DNA of 64,000 bases from Mariniphaga sp041684965. Lineage in GTDB: Bacteria > Bacteroidota > Bacteroidia > Bacteroidales > Prolixibacteraceae. The notes beneath the pieces are model-generated. The model was not told where the DNA came from, searched no databases, and was given only the letters and a program-made list of their open reading frames with translations. The stretch covers positions 124,001-188,000 of the forward strand of contig JAWLGR010000002.1 of the NCBI GenBank assembly GCA_041684965.1, in the 5' to 3' direction. Shown in pieces: positions 1-9,287 of this stretch (its first letter is position 1; every line of letters begins with the position of its first letter). Made by a program: the position numbers and the translations under genes.

Positions 1-310
1 AAACATTCCTGTTAGATATATCAGCCAACGATTCTGAATTATTAATTTTCATTCAGCTGTGCCATTGGTAAATAAAATCGGATAATTTAAACTGAGCTCA
101 ATATTATTAAAAACAGGTTCGACAAAATTATTTAAAGAAGGAGAAAATTCATAAAGAACCCTTTCGTGCTCCATGTATTCTTCAGAAATTGCAACACAAG
201 ATTATTTTACTACACAAAAAAACCGTTTCAAAATTTCTTTTGAAACGGTAATTCAAAATTGTACATTCAAAATTGCAGCTACTGCTAAGTCTGATATTAG
301 TTTGTTTGAA
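1..310. other. Intergenic stretch downstream of htpG
   Basis: No gene can be supported here. The minus strand has a 41-codon ATG reading frame (174 down to 49) with a plausible acidic composition but no recognisable family; it could be a small gene or chance. The only clear signal is the terminator hairpin at 216-248. Confidence 0.5.
216..248 (-). terminator. Intrinsic terminator of htpG
   Basis: A perfect 11-bp inverted repeat (CCGTTTCAAAA / TTTTGAAACGG) with a 4-nt loop is followed, on the minus strand, by seven T residues. It lies about 60 bp past the htpG stop codon, in the right orientation to end that transcript. Confidence 0.8.
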
Positions 311-2365
311 TTACTTTATCAATTCGACACTTCTTTTAACGAATTTATCCAAATCAGCACCTTTTAACATTCCATTACCAAGTAATGCTAAATCAACCAA
401 TTGTTTGGCGAGTTTATTTTTTTTGCCAAATTCGGAAAGTTTTCCCCTTTTATTTTCTTCCAGTTTAACCAAATCGTTATTCAGGTTTTCAAGTTTTTCT
501 TTTTCGGCTTGTGGAACTTCCTCTTCCTTCTTATCCTTTTGAGCTTTTTCAAGTTCACTTATTTCAGATTTCTTACTTTGGATTTCAGCTGAAAGCTTCT
601 CTAATGCTGTTCCCAGTTTTTTATCTTTAGCATCCAGTACCTTTTTAACTAGTGGATGGGAAGTGTTAACCACCAGATTCAGGCTATCGGGCATATCGCC
701 ATAAAAATTCACACCGCCCTGCATCTGACTCATGTCTTTCATACGGCGCATCCATTCACTGCGGGTGATTACCATAGGGCTTGCCTGTTCCCCAAGTTCT
801 TTAAAATCGATGATAAATGAATGGCTGTTGCTTTCGGGACACACTGCCTGAAACACCGGCGACAGTTCCTGTTTTTCTTCCCAGGTTAGTTCTTTTTTAT
901 CGGTATCTTCTTTACTGACCAGGTTCTCTATAACATCCGAATCTACCCGGACAAAATGTTTGTTTGAATCTTTTTGCTCAAACCGGCTTATTAAATGCGG
1001 TGCAAGTACACCATCAAGCACCAGCACATCGTATCCCTTACTGCGGGCATCTTCTACAAAAGTATATTGTTCATCTTTATTGGTGGTGTAAAGATAGACC
1101 AGCTTTTTATCTTTGTCGGTCTGATTATCTTTTATGAGTTTTTCATACTCTTCAATAGTAAAGTATTTATCTTCAGTGTTTTTAAAGAGGAAGAATTTCA
1201 TCGCGCGATCATAAAACTTATCATCGGTGAGCATCCCGTATTCTATGAAAATTTTCAAGTCATCCCATTTTTTTTCAAATTCTGTACGTTTATCCTTGAA
1301 AATTTCAGTTAACCTGTCAGCAACTTTTTTCGAAATATGGCTGCTTATCTTCTTCACATTGGAATCACTTTGCAGGTAAGAACGGGAAACATTCAGCGGA
1401 ATATCGGGAGAATCGAGGACACCATGCAGCAGTGTCAGGAACTCAGGTACAATTCCTTCTACCGAGTCGGTAACGAACACCTGATTGCTGTATAGCTGAA
1501 TCTTATTTTTCTGGACCTCAAAATTGTTTTTAATTTTTGGGAAGTAAAGAATCCCCGTCAGGTTGAACGGATAATCGACATTCAGATGAATATTAAAAAG
1601 AGGTTCGTCAGCCATGGGATAAAGACGACGATAAAAATTCTGGTAATCTTCATCTTTCAAATCAGTCGGAGTTTTTGTCCAGGCAGGTTCCGTATCATTT
1701 ATTTGATTGTCATCATTTGTATCTTCTTGTTTTCCATCTTTCCACTCTTTCTTCTTGCCGAACAGAACAGGGACAGGAAGAAATTTACAGTATTTTTCCA
1801 GGATTTCTCCAATTTTGTTTTCGTCAAGGAATTCTTCTGAATCGCTGTTAATATGCATTATAATATCTGTACCTACCTCATTTTTATCTGTTTCGGTAAT
1901 GCTGTATTCTGGTGTTCCGTCACAGCTCCATTTTACTGCCTGAGTATCTTTCCGAAATGATTTTGTGATGATTTCAACCTTTTTGGAAACCATGAATGAG
2001 CTGTAAAAGCCCAGACCAAAATGGCCAATAATAGCATTTGCATCTTTTTTATATTTCTCAAGGAATTCATTTGCACCTGAAAAGGCAATCTGGTTAATGT
2101 ACTTTTCGATTTCTTCTGCTGTCATTCCGATTCCATTATCGGAGACAGTAATTGTTTTTGCATCCTTGTCAATCTGGACTTTAACTTTTAGGTCGGTAAC
2201 ATCACCTGTGTATTCTCCTCTGGATGCCAACGTTTTCAGTTTTTGTGTGGCATCGACTGCATTTGAAATAATTTCACGAAGAAAAATATCGTGATCTGAA
2301 TATAGAAATTTCTTAATGATAGGGAACAGATTTTCACTGGTAACGCCAATTTTTCCTGTTTGCAT
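311..2365 (-). CDS. htpG: Molecular chaperone HtpG (Hsp90)
   Basis: Bacterial Hsp90, a cytosolic ATP-dependent dimeric chaperone. The 684-residue protein has the expected three-part layout. The N-terminal GHKL ATPase domain shows the REIISNAVDA segment with the ATP-site Asn, the DNGIGM motif and the lid/GHFGLGFYSSF motif. The middle domain carries the conserved segment around LNVSRSYLQSD, with the ATP-contacting Arg. The C-terminal part is the dimerisation region. There is a charged insertion near residues 210-235 (EWKDGKQEDTNDDNQ). The gene is monocistronic: an intrinsic terminator follows and a 489-bp divergent gap precedes it. No CIRCE-like operator was seen upstream. The start ATG gives the family's usual N-terminus (MQTGKIGVTSENLFP). 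Confidence 0.97.
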   Translation of the reverse strand: MQTGKIGVTSENLFPIIKKFLYSDHDIFLREIISNAVDATQKLKTLASRGEYTGDVTDLKVKVQIDKDAKTITVSDNGIGMTAEEIEKYINQIAFSGANEFLEKYKKDANAIIGHFGLGFYSSFMVSKKVEIITKSFRKDTQAVKWSCDGTPEYSITETDKNEVGTDIIMHINSDSEEFLDENKIGEILEKYCKFLPVPVLFGKKKEWKDGKQEDTNDDNQINDTEPAWTKTPTDLKDEDYQNFYRRLYPMADEPLFNIHLNVDYPFNLTGILYFPKIKNNFEVQKNKIQLYSNQVFVTDSVEGIVPEFLTLLHGVLDSPDIPLNVSRSYLQSDSNVKKISSHISKKVADRLTEIFKDKRTEFEKKWDDLKIFIEYGMLTDDKFYDRAMKFFLFKNTEDKYFTIEEYEKLIKDNQTDKDKKLVYLYTTNKDEQYTFVEDARSKGYDVLVLDGVLAPHLISRFEQKDSNKHFVRVDSDVIENLVSKEDTDKKELTWEEKQELSPVFQAVCPESNSHSFIIDFKELGEQASPMVITRSEWMRRMKDMSQMQGGVNFYGDMPDSLNLVVNTSHPLVKKVLDAKDKKLGTALEKLSAEIQSKKSEISELEKAQKDKKEEEVPQAEKEKLENLNNDLVKLEENKRGKLSEFGKKNKLAKQLVDLALLGNGMLKGADLDKFVKRSVELIK

Positions 2366-2854
2366 ATTTTTTCGGTTTTAAATGATACTTATTTTAATAT
2401 TTGCCTCCAAAAGTCAAAACCTGTGCCAGCTGCTAATTATGACGAATTGTCACATAAAGAGAAAAAAAATTACGCACAGTTGGTTGGATGCATTTTATTT
2501 TGCAGATATTTTACCAAAAAACAGGATAAGTGTTTAAGTTTTCACCCTCTTCCGCAGACTGAACTAAAATTGATATGAATTCCAAAACAGCATATATGCT
2601 TTTTAAACAATGGCTGCTTTTGGTTATTTAATATCTTAAAAGCTTGTCGTATTTTTATAAATTAAAATCATTGGAAGATGGAATTTAACTTAAAAAAGAA
2701 TGGATTATCTTGCAGATTGGGTATATCAAATAAAATTGTTTATTAATTCCCATTTAAGAATCAGGGAATAGATTTCGGATTGACATTAAAGTTTTTTTCA
2801 TGCCGAAAATTCTGGTGGAGTCAAAATGGATAGTTTTGAAAGAATAATATTATA
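2366..2854. other. Divergent intergenic region htpG / patatin gene
   Basis: A 489-bp AT-rich gap that must carry the promoters of both flanking genes. The only convincing promoter element is a -7 match for the rightward gene at 2831-2838. A 72-codon open frame at 2360-2578 has no recognisable features and overlaps the htpG start, so it was not called. Confidence 0.5.
2831..2838 (+). promoter_or_regulatory. -7 element upstream of patatin gene
   Basis: TAGTTTTG matches the Bacteroidota -7 consensus TAnnTTTG and ends 16 nt before the ATG. No clear TTG -33 element was found at the usual spacing, so the call rests on the -7 motif alone. Confidence 0.4.
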
Positions 2855-3607
2855 ATGAAGAAATATAAAGTTGGTTTGGTATTAAGTGGAGGGGGAACGC
2901 GAGGTTTTGCCCATTTAGGTGTGATAACCGCTCTGTTTGAAAAGGGTATCATCCCTGATGTTATATCAGGTACAAGTGTTGGTGCCATAGTAGGCGCATT
3001 CATTGCAGGCGGGAAAACGCCACAGGAAATTATGGAGATTTTTAACAAAGGATGGTTTTTTAAATATACTACCCTGCATTTTCCAGATGATGGGTTACTG
3101 AAACTGAATGGCTTAAGAGGAATAATTAAAAAAAATATACAATTTGAAAATATAGAAGATTTACCGCTTCCCTTTTTTGTTTCAGTCGCAAATTTAAATT
3201 CAGGTGCGGCTGAATACCTCAACAAAGGACCGCTTGGATTAACCGTGCTTGCATCGTCTTCAATTCCGGTGTTGTTCTCTCCTGTAAAAATTAACGGACA
3301 GCTATATGTTGACGGAGGTTTGGTAGATAATATGCCTGTTGAACCTATAAAGAATGATTGTGAACACATTATCAGTGTTAACATTACACCTCTAAATCCA
3401 CGTACCAGATTTAAAAACTTAATCCAAATAGCTTCCCGAACATTTTACATGGGTGTAAATGCCAACATGACGGAAGTTCACAAATATTCCTCGTTATATA
3501 TTGAACCCGAAGGAATTGATAATTACGACATCTTGAGCTTAAGTCATGCCAATGAATTATTTGAACTGGGATATGATTGCATGAAAAATAAAGAACTTCC
3601 GTTTTAA
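2855..3607 (+). CDS. Patatin-like phospholipase (RssA/YchK type)
   Basis: A 250-residue single-domain patatin-like serine lipase, probably cytoplasmic or membrane-associated because no signal peptide is visible. All family motifs are present near their usual places: the glycine-rich oxyanion loop SGGGTRG (about residues 11-17), the nucleophile elbow GTSVG (about 41-45) and the catalytic Asp motif DGG (about 153-155). Patatins of this type hydrolyse acyl-ester lipids; the physiological substrate is not shown by the sequence. The gene stands alone and converges on the secreted esterase gene, with one base between the two reading frames. Confidence 0.88.
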   Translation: MKKYKVGLVLSGGGTRGFAHLGVITALFEKGIIPDVISGTSVGAIVGAFIAGGKTPQEIMEIFNKGWFFKYTTLHFPDDGLLKLNGLRGIIKKNIQFENIEDLPLPFFVSVANLNSGAAEYLNKGPLGLTVLASSSIPVLFSPVKINGQLYVDGGLVDNMPVEPIKNDCEHIISVNITPLNPRTRFKNLIQIASRTFYMGVNANMTEVHKYSSLYIEPEGIDNYDILSLSHANELFELGYDCMKNKELPF

Positions 3608-3608
3608 T

Positions 3609-5681
3609 TTAGTTTTTAATGAATTCAATGATTTGAGAATTAAGATTATTGGTTTTCCTTTTAGCCATGCTTTCTGTTTTTTGTGTAATTACCTTTGTTC
3701 CCGAATCCGAAAGGTGTTTAATAAGTTCGGGGAAATCATAAAGCAGTAAGCTGCCTGGCACAGCAGGATAGGCATCTGCAGGATCATAAAATTCTTCTTC
3801 CATTAAATCTTTTACCGGGTCAGGGAAATCATAAAAAGCTGCTTTCCTGAACTTGTTGTCTATAACAGCAAAATGGAGAAATGGAAAAGCAGCTGTTCCC
3901 TGAACCAATGCAGTTGTTTTTGATTCATTAAACCGGTTGTCGTTTTCAACATGCTGCATAATCAAATCAATTGCCTCAGCCTGTATTCCTGCAATACTTT
4001 TTCCTATAAGATTGGCCCCAAATGTATAGTTAAACGGAATGCTGCGGATTACGCCATCACCTGTAAATTCAGGATCATTTAATTCACCGATACCAGGCAG
4101 ATCGGCGGACAGGACTGTATATCCGGCATCCAGGATTTCATTTAACAAAGGTTCCTCTAAGAGTTTTGCCTTTCCTTCAGAGTGAAGCCAAACAACCAGG
4201 TTGCCATGTTTATTATTTGTTTTTTTAAGTATATAAAACGGCAGGGCATAGTCTTTCAGGTCATTTTCAATAAAGTATTTTTCTACTTCTATATCCTCTT
4301 CAAAAAACTTTCCGGTATAAACCGAGGCAGTTAATTTTCTAACCGGATTTATTCCTGCATTTGCTGCTAATTCTTTTGCCAGGTTGGAAACATTCGGTTT
4401 GTTATCAGGATAATATTTTTTATTTAAGCTGAAAACCGTTTCACCCTTATAGGAGGTTCCAATCTGGCCGGTAGGTGTTACCTGTAATTCTTCCAGGGAA
4501 AAGGGTTCAATATCCTGATCATTGGAATCACCGGGCAAATTAAGATGTTTTTGAAAAAATGCATAAAGTGTTTCTCTGTTATTTTTGGTTGACTGATGAA
4601 CACCGAAATCTTCAACCATTTGAAGGTTATCGGGTTTTCCTAAAGCAGAATAAGATTTCCGGGCTTCCGAAAAAGTTTCACGTGCTCCCTGGATACTAAA
4701 ATAATCATGGGTGGTGGTAATCATAAGCGTAGGCTTAGGAGCCCGGATATGAATATAATCGGCATGATCAAATCCGTTAGCAATAGCTTTGTAAGGGTTT
4801 TGTTCGGCATCCTGTGGTCCAATTGCCTGCAATAAACGTTTAAAGCTTGTAATATAATTTTCAGGAGCTGCGGCCAGTATCCGGTCGTCGCATGCAGCAA
4901 TTTGAGCTGTTTGGGTCCCACCTCCTGACCGGCCGGTAATTCCGATGCGTTTCATATCAACTTCAGGCCGGGTTTCAAGAAAATCGAGCAAACGAACCCC
5001 GTCCCAGATGAAATAATCGGTAAGTGCTGTGCCGGTAAGTAATGTTTGTATACCTGCATAGGAATGCTCTTTGGTCGGACTGCCAATTTTGGAAATGCCC
5101 GATTCAGGATCCGGGTACTGTAACCGTTCTCCCTGGCCGATTGGATCGAAGGCTAAAACAATGAATCCTTTTTGAACCAGATTCATGATTACCCGCTGAT
5201 AAACTTCACTGCGAAAACCAAGTTCGGTGTGTCCACAACTGTATATTACTGCCGGTGCAGGCTTTTGCCTTTTTTTTGGAAGAAATAACCCGGCGGTAAC
5301 ATAAAAACCGGGATGTGATTCAAAAATGATTTTTTCTACGGTAAATGTTTCCCTTTCCAGGATCCCGGTGGTGCGTGCATTAAGTGGAGTTTTTGTAAAT
5401 TTTTGAAGCGATGAGCAAAGGGTGGACTTAATATTTGACTGATATTTTTTCCATTCTGCTTCTGAATATAGCTGTGCCACCTGTTCCTTTCGATTGTCAA
5501 GAAGTTCGAATGCTTCATTGGTTATAATCCGGTAAAGTGCTTTGTGGTTATCCTGGTATGTAAGCCAGTGACTGCGGTTTCCTTCATTGGCATGAAAAAC
5601 AGACCTTACATTCGATTGAGAAGTGGCAGATAAAACCACAAAAAGCAAGGGGAGAATTAATTGAAATTTTTTTTGTTTCAT
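3609..5681 (-). CDS. Secreted two-lobed alpha/beta-hydrolase (acetylxylan-esterase-like)
   Basis: A 690-residue exported hydrolase. Residues 1-22 form a signal peptide (MKQKKF followed by a hydrophobic stretch ending near SATSQS). The first half (about 130-390) resembles acetylxylan esterase/prolyl-peptidase-like hydrolases: YSCGHTELG oxyanion region, a GITGRSGGGTQTA nucleophile elbow with Ser, and a late DFGVHQS segment that could supply the catalytic His. The second half (about 430-690) looks like a second alpha/beta-hydrolase lobe (LVVWLHSEGKA, LSADLPGIGE), but its elbow reads VQGTAAFP with no Ser, so it is probably non-catalytic. The substrate is unknown; esters on plant or algal polysaccharides are a reasonable guess. 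It sits 69 bp downstream of pepD on the same strand. Confidence 0.8.
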   Translation of the reverse strand: MKQKKFQLILPLLFVVLSATSQSNVRSVFHANEGNRSHWLTYQDNHKALYRIITNEAFELLDNRKEQVAQLYSEAEWKKYQSNIKSTLCSSLQKFTKTPLNARTTGILERETFTVEKIIFESHPGFYVTAGLFLPKKRQKPAPAVIYSCGHTELGFRSEVYQRVIMNLVQKGFIVLAFDPIGQGERLQYPDPESGISKIGSPTKEHSYAGIQTLLTGTALTDYFIWDGVRLLDFLETRPEVDMKRIGITGRSGGGTQTAQIAACDDRILAAAPENYITSFKRLLQAIGPQDAEQNPYKAIANGFDHADYIHIRAPKPTLMITTTHDYFSIQGARETFSEARKSYSALGKPDNLQMVEDFGVHQSTKNNRETLYAFFQKHLNLPGDSNDQDIEPFSLEELQVTPTGQIGTSYKGETVFSLNKKYYPDNKPNVSNLAKELAANAGINPVRKLTASVYTGKFFEEDIEVEKYFIENDLKDYALPFYILKKTNNKHGNLVVWLHSEGKAKLLEEPLLNEILDAGYTVLSADLPGIGELNDPEFTGDGVIRSIPFNYTFGANLIGKSIAGIQAEAIDLIMQHVENDNRFNESKTTALVQGTAAFPFLHFAVIDNKFRKAAFYDFPDPVKDLMEEEFYDPADAYPAVPGSLLLYDFPELIKHLSDSGTKVITQKTESMAKRKTNNLNSQIIEFIKN

Positions 5682-5750
5682 AGCTTTGAAATTTTAATGC
5701 TTGAATTTTAAAGCTTATTCAGATTTCACTGTTTTAAAGCTTTAGTTTTT

Positions 5751-7205
5751 TTAGTTAATATTTTGCAATATGTCTATTAAATGTTTCCAGAATTTTTCAG
5801 TTGAGTCTATATTCAGCCTCTCATCAGGTGAATGGGCACCTTTTATGGTTGGGCCAATGGATACCATATCAAGTTTTGGATATTTTTCAAGGAACAATCC
5901 GCATTCGAGTCCTGCATGTATGGAACGCACAACAGGTTCTTTCCCAAACAATTTCCTGTAGGATGCAACCGTGATTTCCAGTATTTTTGATTCAGGATTT
6001 GGCGTCCAGCCCGGATATCCATCTGAATGGGATACATCGGCTCCTGCCAGGTGGAATACGGCACGTACCATTTCTGCTGCATAATATTTCCGGCTTTCCA
6101 ATTCACTACGCTGACTGGTGGTAACAATTATTTTATTGTTATTCTCAAATTTAACTGAAGCCAGATTTGTTGATGTTTCAACCATCCCATCCATCCTTGT
6201 ACTCATCTCCAGGACTCCATGAGGGCATGCGTACAATGAATTGAGCACGTTTTTTTGAGTTATGTCATCAATAACGAATTTAGGTGGGGATACTTTTTTC
6301 GCTTTTAATATCAGACCGGGTTCGTTTTTTTTAAATTCAAACTTCAGTTCGGCAGTGAATTTTTCAAAGGAAGCAAAAAGCTCCTCTGTTCTGTGTTGTG
6401 GTAAAACAACAATCGCAGAGGCCTCCCGTGCAATGGCATTTCGCAGGTTTCCACCGTCAAAATCAGTAAGATGAATTGGTAAATCCTTAGTTGCTTTCCA
6501 CAGAAAACGGTTTAGAATTTTAACAGCGTTACCTCGATTCTTATGAATGTCATCTCCTGAATGACCTCCCTTTAATCCTAAAACCGAAAGCTTCACAGCC
6601 TGTGAATTTTCCGGGACTCTTTCTTTTTGAAAGGTAAAAGTTGAAAGGGTATCTATTCCACCGGCACATCCTATAAATATTTCACCTTCGTCTTCAGAAT
6701 CCAGATTAAGTAATAAGGAACCTGTTAAAAATCCGGGTTCCAGGGCAAATGCTCCTGTCAACCCGGATTCCTCGTCTACAGTAATTAAACATTCAATAGG
6801 TCCGTGACTGATTTCATTTGAGCTTAATACTGCAAGCTGAGCTGCGATCCCAATACCACAATCGGCCCCCAATGTGGTGCCATTTGCTTTTACCCATCCA
6901 TTGTTAATTAACGGTTCAATCGGATCGGTTTCAAAATTAAATGCTTTGTCTTTGTTTTTTTCACAAACCATGTCCATATGAGTTTGCAGGATTAAACCAG
7001 GTGCATTTTCTTTTCCTGGTGAGGCAGGTTTTGAAATCAAAACATTTCCTGCCTTGTCTGTTTTGGAGGCCAGTTTGTATTTCTGAGAAAAATTAAGAAG
7101 AAACCTTCTGATTTTTTCCTCTTTTTTTGATGGACGGGGCACCTGGCATATGTCTTCAAAATAATTAAATAGTGGCTGCGGATTTAACCGATGCAGTTTT
7201 CTCAT
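5751..7205 (-). CDS. pepD: Cytosol non-specific dipeptidase / aminoacyl-histidine dipeptidase
   Basis: M20-family metallopeptidase of 484 residues, the normal PepD length, which cleaves dipeptides such as Xaa-His using a di-metal centre. Visible motifs are the first metal His/Asp segment LQTHMDMVCEK, the bridging Asp in GADCGIGIAA, the general-base/metal Glu pair in TVDEESGLTGA, and the dimerisation-domain GGHSGDDIHKNRGNA segment. The late HAGLECG motif, with a metal ligand, is intact. No signal peptide is seen, so the enzyme is cytosolic. The secreted esterase gene follows on the same strand, but no functional link is evident. Confidence 0.95.
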   Translation of the reverse strand: MRKLHRLNPQPLFNYFEDICQVPRPSKKEEKIRRFLLNFSQKYKLASKTDKAGNVLISKPASPGKENAPGLILQTHMDMVCEKNKDKAFNFETDPIEPLINNGWVKANGTTLGADCGIGIAAQLAVLSSNEISHGPIECLITVDEESGLTGAFALEPGFLTGSLLLNLDSEDEGEIFIGCAGGIDTLSTFTFQKERVPENSQAVKLSVLGLKGGHSGDDIHKNRGNAVKILNRFLWKATKDLPIHLTDFDGGNLRNAIAREASAIVVLPQHRTEELFASFEKFTAELKFEFKKNEPGLILKAKKVSPPKFVIDDITQKNVLNSLYACPHGVLEMSTRMDGMVETSTNLASVKFENNNKIIVTTSQRSELESRKYYAAEMVRAVFHLAGADVSHSDGYPGWTPNPESKILEITVASYRKLFGKEPVVRSIHAGLECGLFLEKYPKLDMVSIGPTIKGAHSPDERLNIDSTEKFWKHLIDILQNIN

Positions 7206-7382
7206 AAAATTTCAATTTCAAGTATGGTAAAGATGGTAAAAATGACTGAAAGTTTCATGCTTGGTATTTAGGATAGTTTAAGGTTTTGTGTATTTTTTTT
7301 ACATATATGCTTAATCATTGAATCAAAAAGAGAAAATTTTTATCTTGCACGTTGTGGTTTTTCACTATGCCACTAATAAATT

Positions 7383-9275
7383 ATGAATGAATCCATTTTA
7401 ATTGGTCTGGTTCAAAACATTGCAATCCTGTTGGCTTTTGCAATGTTGTATGAAAACTTCTGGCTTCGAAAAGATAATTTTCATGGAACATTATCTAAAA
7501 TATTTACAGGATTTGTAATAGGCGGTATAGGTGTTGTACTCATGTATACTCCATGGACGATGTTCCCGGGTCTGGTATTTGATGTTCGCTCTGTGATGAT
7601 GGCTGTTTCAGGACTGTTTTTTGGAGCTTTGCCGACCATTATTGCTATGGCAGTTGCCGCCTCTGTGAGAATTTTAATGGGTGGCGATGGTATGATGATG
7701 GGAATTACTGTCATAATAATGTCGGGAGGTATAGGAATTTTATGGGGAAAGTTGCGGAAGGACTGGCAACAAAAAAACATGAAAGTTGAATTGCTGACAA
7801 TGGGATTGCTGGTTCATATAACAATGCTGGCATCCACTCTTTTATTGCCAGCGGACAAAGTAATTTCTACTCTTACAACAATTGCGTTGCCAGTAATGCT
7901 TATTCATGTACCAGGTACTATATTAATAGGCATGCTAATGGCGGTGCAGAAAAATAATATTGAAAATCGCTATGCAAAAGCGCGGCTATATGAAGTTGAA
8001 CACAGGTATAGTCAAAATCTTTTGCTGAAACAGAAGCAACTTAAAAATCATATCAATAAGTATTCAAGACTTGCCAGGAAATTTAAGTCACAGAACTCAG
8101 AATTAAATAAAGCTAAGGAAAAGGCTGAAGAAAGTGACCGGTTAAAATCTTCCTTTCTGGCAAATCTCTCCCATGAAATAAGGACCCCAATGAATGCAAT
8201 TATAGGTTTTGCCGATTTGCTGGAATTTGATGAAAGTTCGTCTGCACAACGGCAACAATATACAGGCATTATAAGGAAGAATGGTCATTATTTGCTTTCC
8301 ATTATTAATGATATTATTGAAATATCTCAAATTGATTCAGGTCAGATTGAATTAAAGGTAACAGAGGTAAATCTTGAAACCCTTTTAACTGAATTGTACA
8401 GTACCCTGAAATTTTCAATCCCTGCTGAGCGAAATATCGAATTTATATTGGTAAAACTTCCCGAAGGAATACCTCCAACAATTTTAATTGATGAGATAAA
8501 ACTGAAACAAATACTAATCAATTTACTTAATAATGCACTAAAGTTTACACCCAGAGGAGAAATCAATTTTGGGTGCTTATTGGAAGACAATAACCACTTA
8601 ACTTTTTTTGTTAGAGATACAGGAATAGGGATTGATGTTAAAAATCATAAAGTTATATTTGAGCGTTTCAGGCAATTGGAGTCCGGTCTTGATGGAAAGA
8701 GTAGTGGTTCAGGATTGGGACTTGCTATTGTTAAAGCTTATGCAGGAATAATGGGAGGCTATGTTAGTCTGGAATCAGAACCTGGAAAGGGTTCAACTTT
8801 TAATGTTAGGGTACCATACAGATACCCTGAATTTCAAACCTTAGATAAAATATCAGAAAAAAAAATGAACATTGAACAATCAAAAGAAAGATTAATCCTG
8901 GTTGCAGAGGACGAAGATATTAACTGGTTTCTTCTCGATCAGATTCTATCCCCCAATAATTACAGATTACTAAGGGCAGCAAATGGCAGGGAAGCAGTAG
9001 ATATATGCAGGGAAAATGATAACATAGATTTGGTACTAATGGACATAAAAATGCCTGTAATGAATGGTTATGAGGCATTGGAGGAAATCAGGCTGTTTAA
9101 ACCGAAACTGCCGGTAATTGCTCAGACTGCCTATGCATTGCCCTCCGATGTAGAGCGTCTGAAGAAAACATTTTCGGATTATATTACGAAACCTATAAAC
9201 CGGCATCTGCTGCTTGAGAAGATATTAACAGCTGCAGAAAAAGAAGATAGCCGAAAAAAAACATTATTACTGTAA
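7383..9275 (+). CDS. Hybrid sensor histidine kinase with LytS-type membrane domain
   Basis: A 630-residue hybrid two-component sensor. Residues 1-190 are a multi-helix membrane domain resembling 5TM-5TMR_LYT (LytS/YhcK) sensors. A coiled-coil linker (about 195-255) follows. The HisKA domain has the phospho-acceptor His264 in FLANLSHEIRTPMN. The HATPase domain shows the N box (INLLNNALKFTP), the G1 box (DTGIGID) and the G2 box (GSGLGLAI). A C-terminal receiver domain (about 505-630) has the acidic pair AEDED, phospho-acceptor Asp554 in LMDIKMP and the late Lys in ITKPI. No output regulator lies next door, so the partner is unknown. LytS-type sensors in other bacteria respond to cell-wall or membrane-potential cues; that is family knowledge only. 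The gene converges on queA. Confidence 0.92.
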   Translation: MNESILIGLVQNIAILLAFAMLYENFWLRKDNFHGTLSKIFTGFVIGGIGVVLMYTPWTMFPGLVFDVRSVMMAVSGLFFGALPTIIAMAVAASVRILMGGDGMMMGITVIIMSGGIGILWGKLRKDWQQKNMKVELLTMGLLVHITMLASTLLLPADKVISTLTTIALPVMLIHVPGTILIGMLMAVQKNNIENRYAKARLYEVEHRYSQNLLLKQKQLKNHINKYSRLARKFKSQNSELNKAKEKAEESDRLKSSFLANLSHEIRTPMNAIIGFADLLEFDESSSAQRQQYTGIIRKNGHYLLSIINDIIEISQIDSGQIELKVTEVNLETLLTELYSTLKFSIPAERNIEFILVKLPEGIPPTILIDEIKLKQILINLLNNALKFTPRGEINFGCLLEDNNHLTFFVRDTGIGIDVKNHKVIFERFRQLESGLDGKSSGSGLGLAIVKAYAGIMGGYVSLESEPGKGSTFNVRVPYRYPEFQTLDKISEKKMNIEQSKERLILVAEDEDINWFLLDQILSPNNYRLLRAANGREAVDICRENDNIDLVLMDIKMPVMNGYEALEEIRLFKPKLPVIAQTAYALPSDVERLKKTFSDYITKPINRHLLLEKILTAAEKEDSRKKTLLL

Positions 9276-9287
9276 GAACTGAAAGTT

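Noticed and set aside
49..174. 41-codon ATG frame on the minus strand
   Set aside because: No recognisable motif, no ribosome-binding site and no homology I can name; it could be chance or the remnant of a gene.
2360..2578. 72-codon plus-strand frame
   Set aside because: It begins inside the 5' end of htpG on the other strand, its composition is unremarkable and no family pattern is visible.
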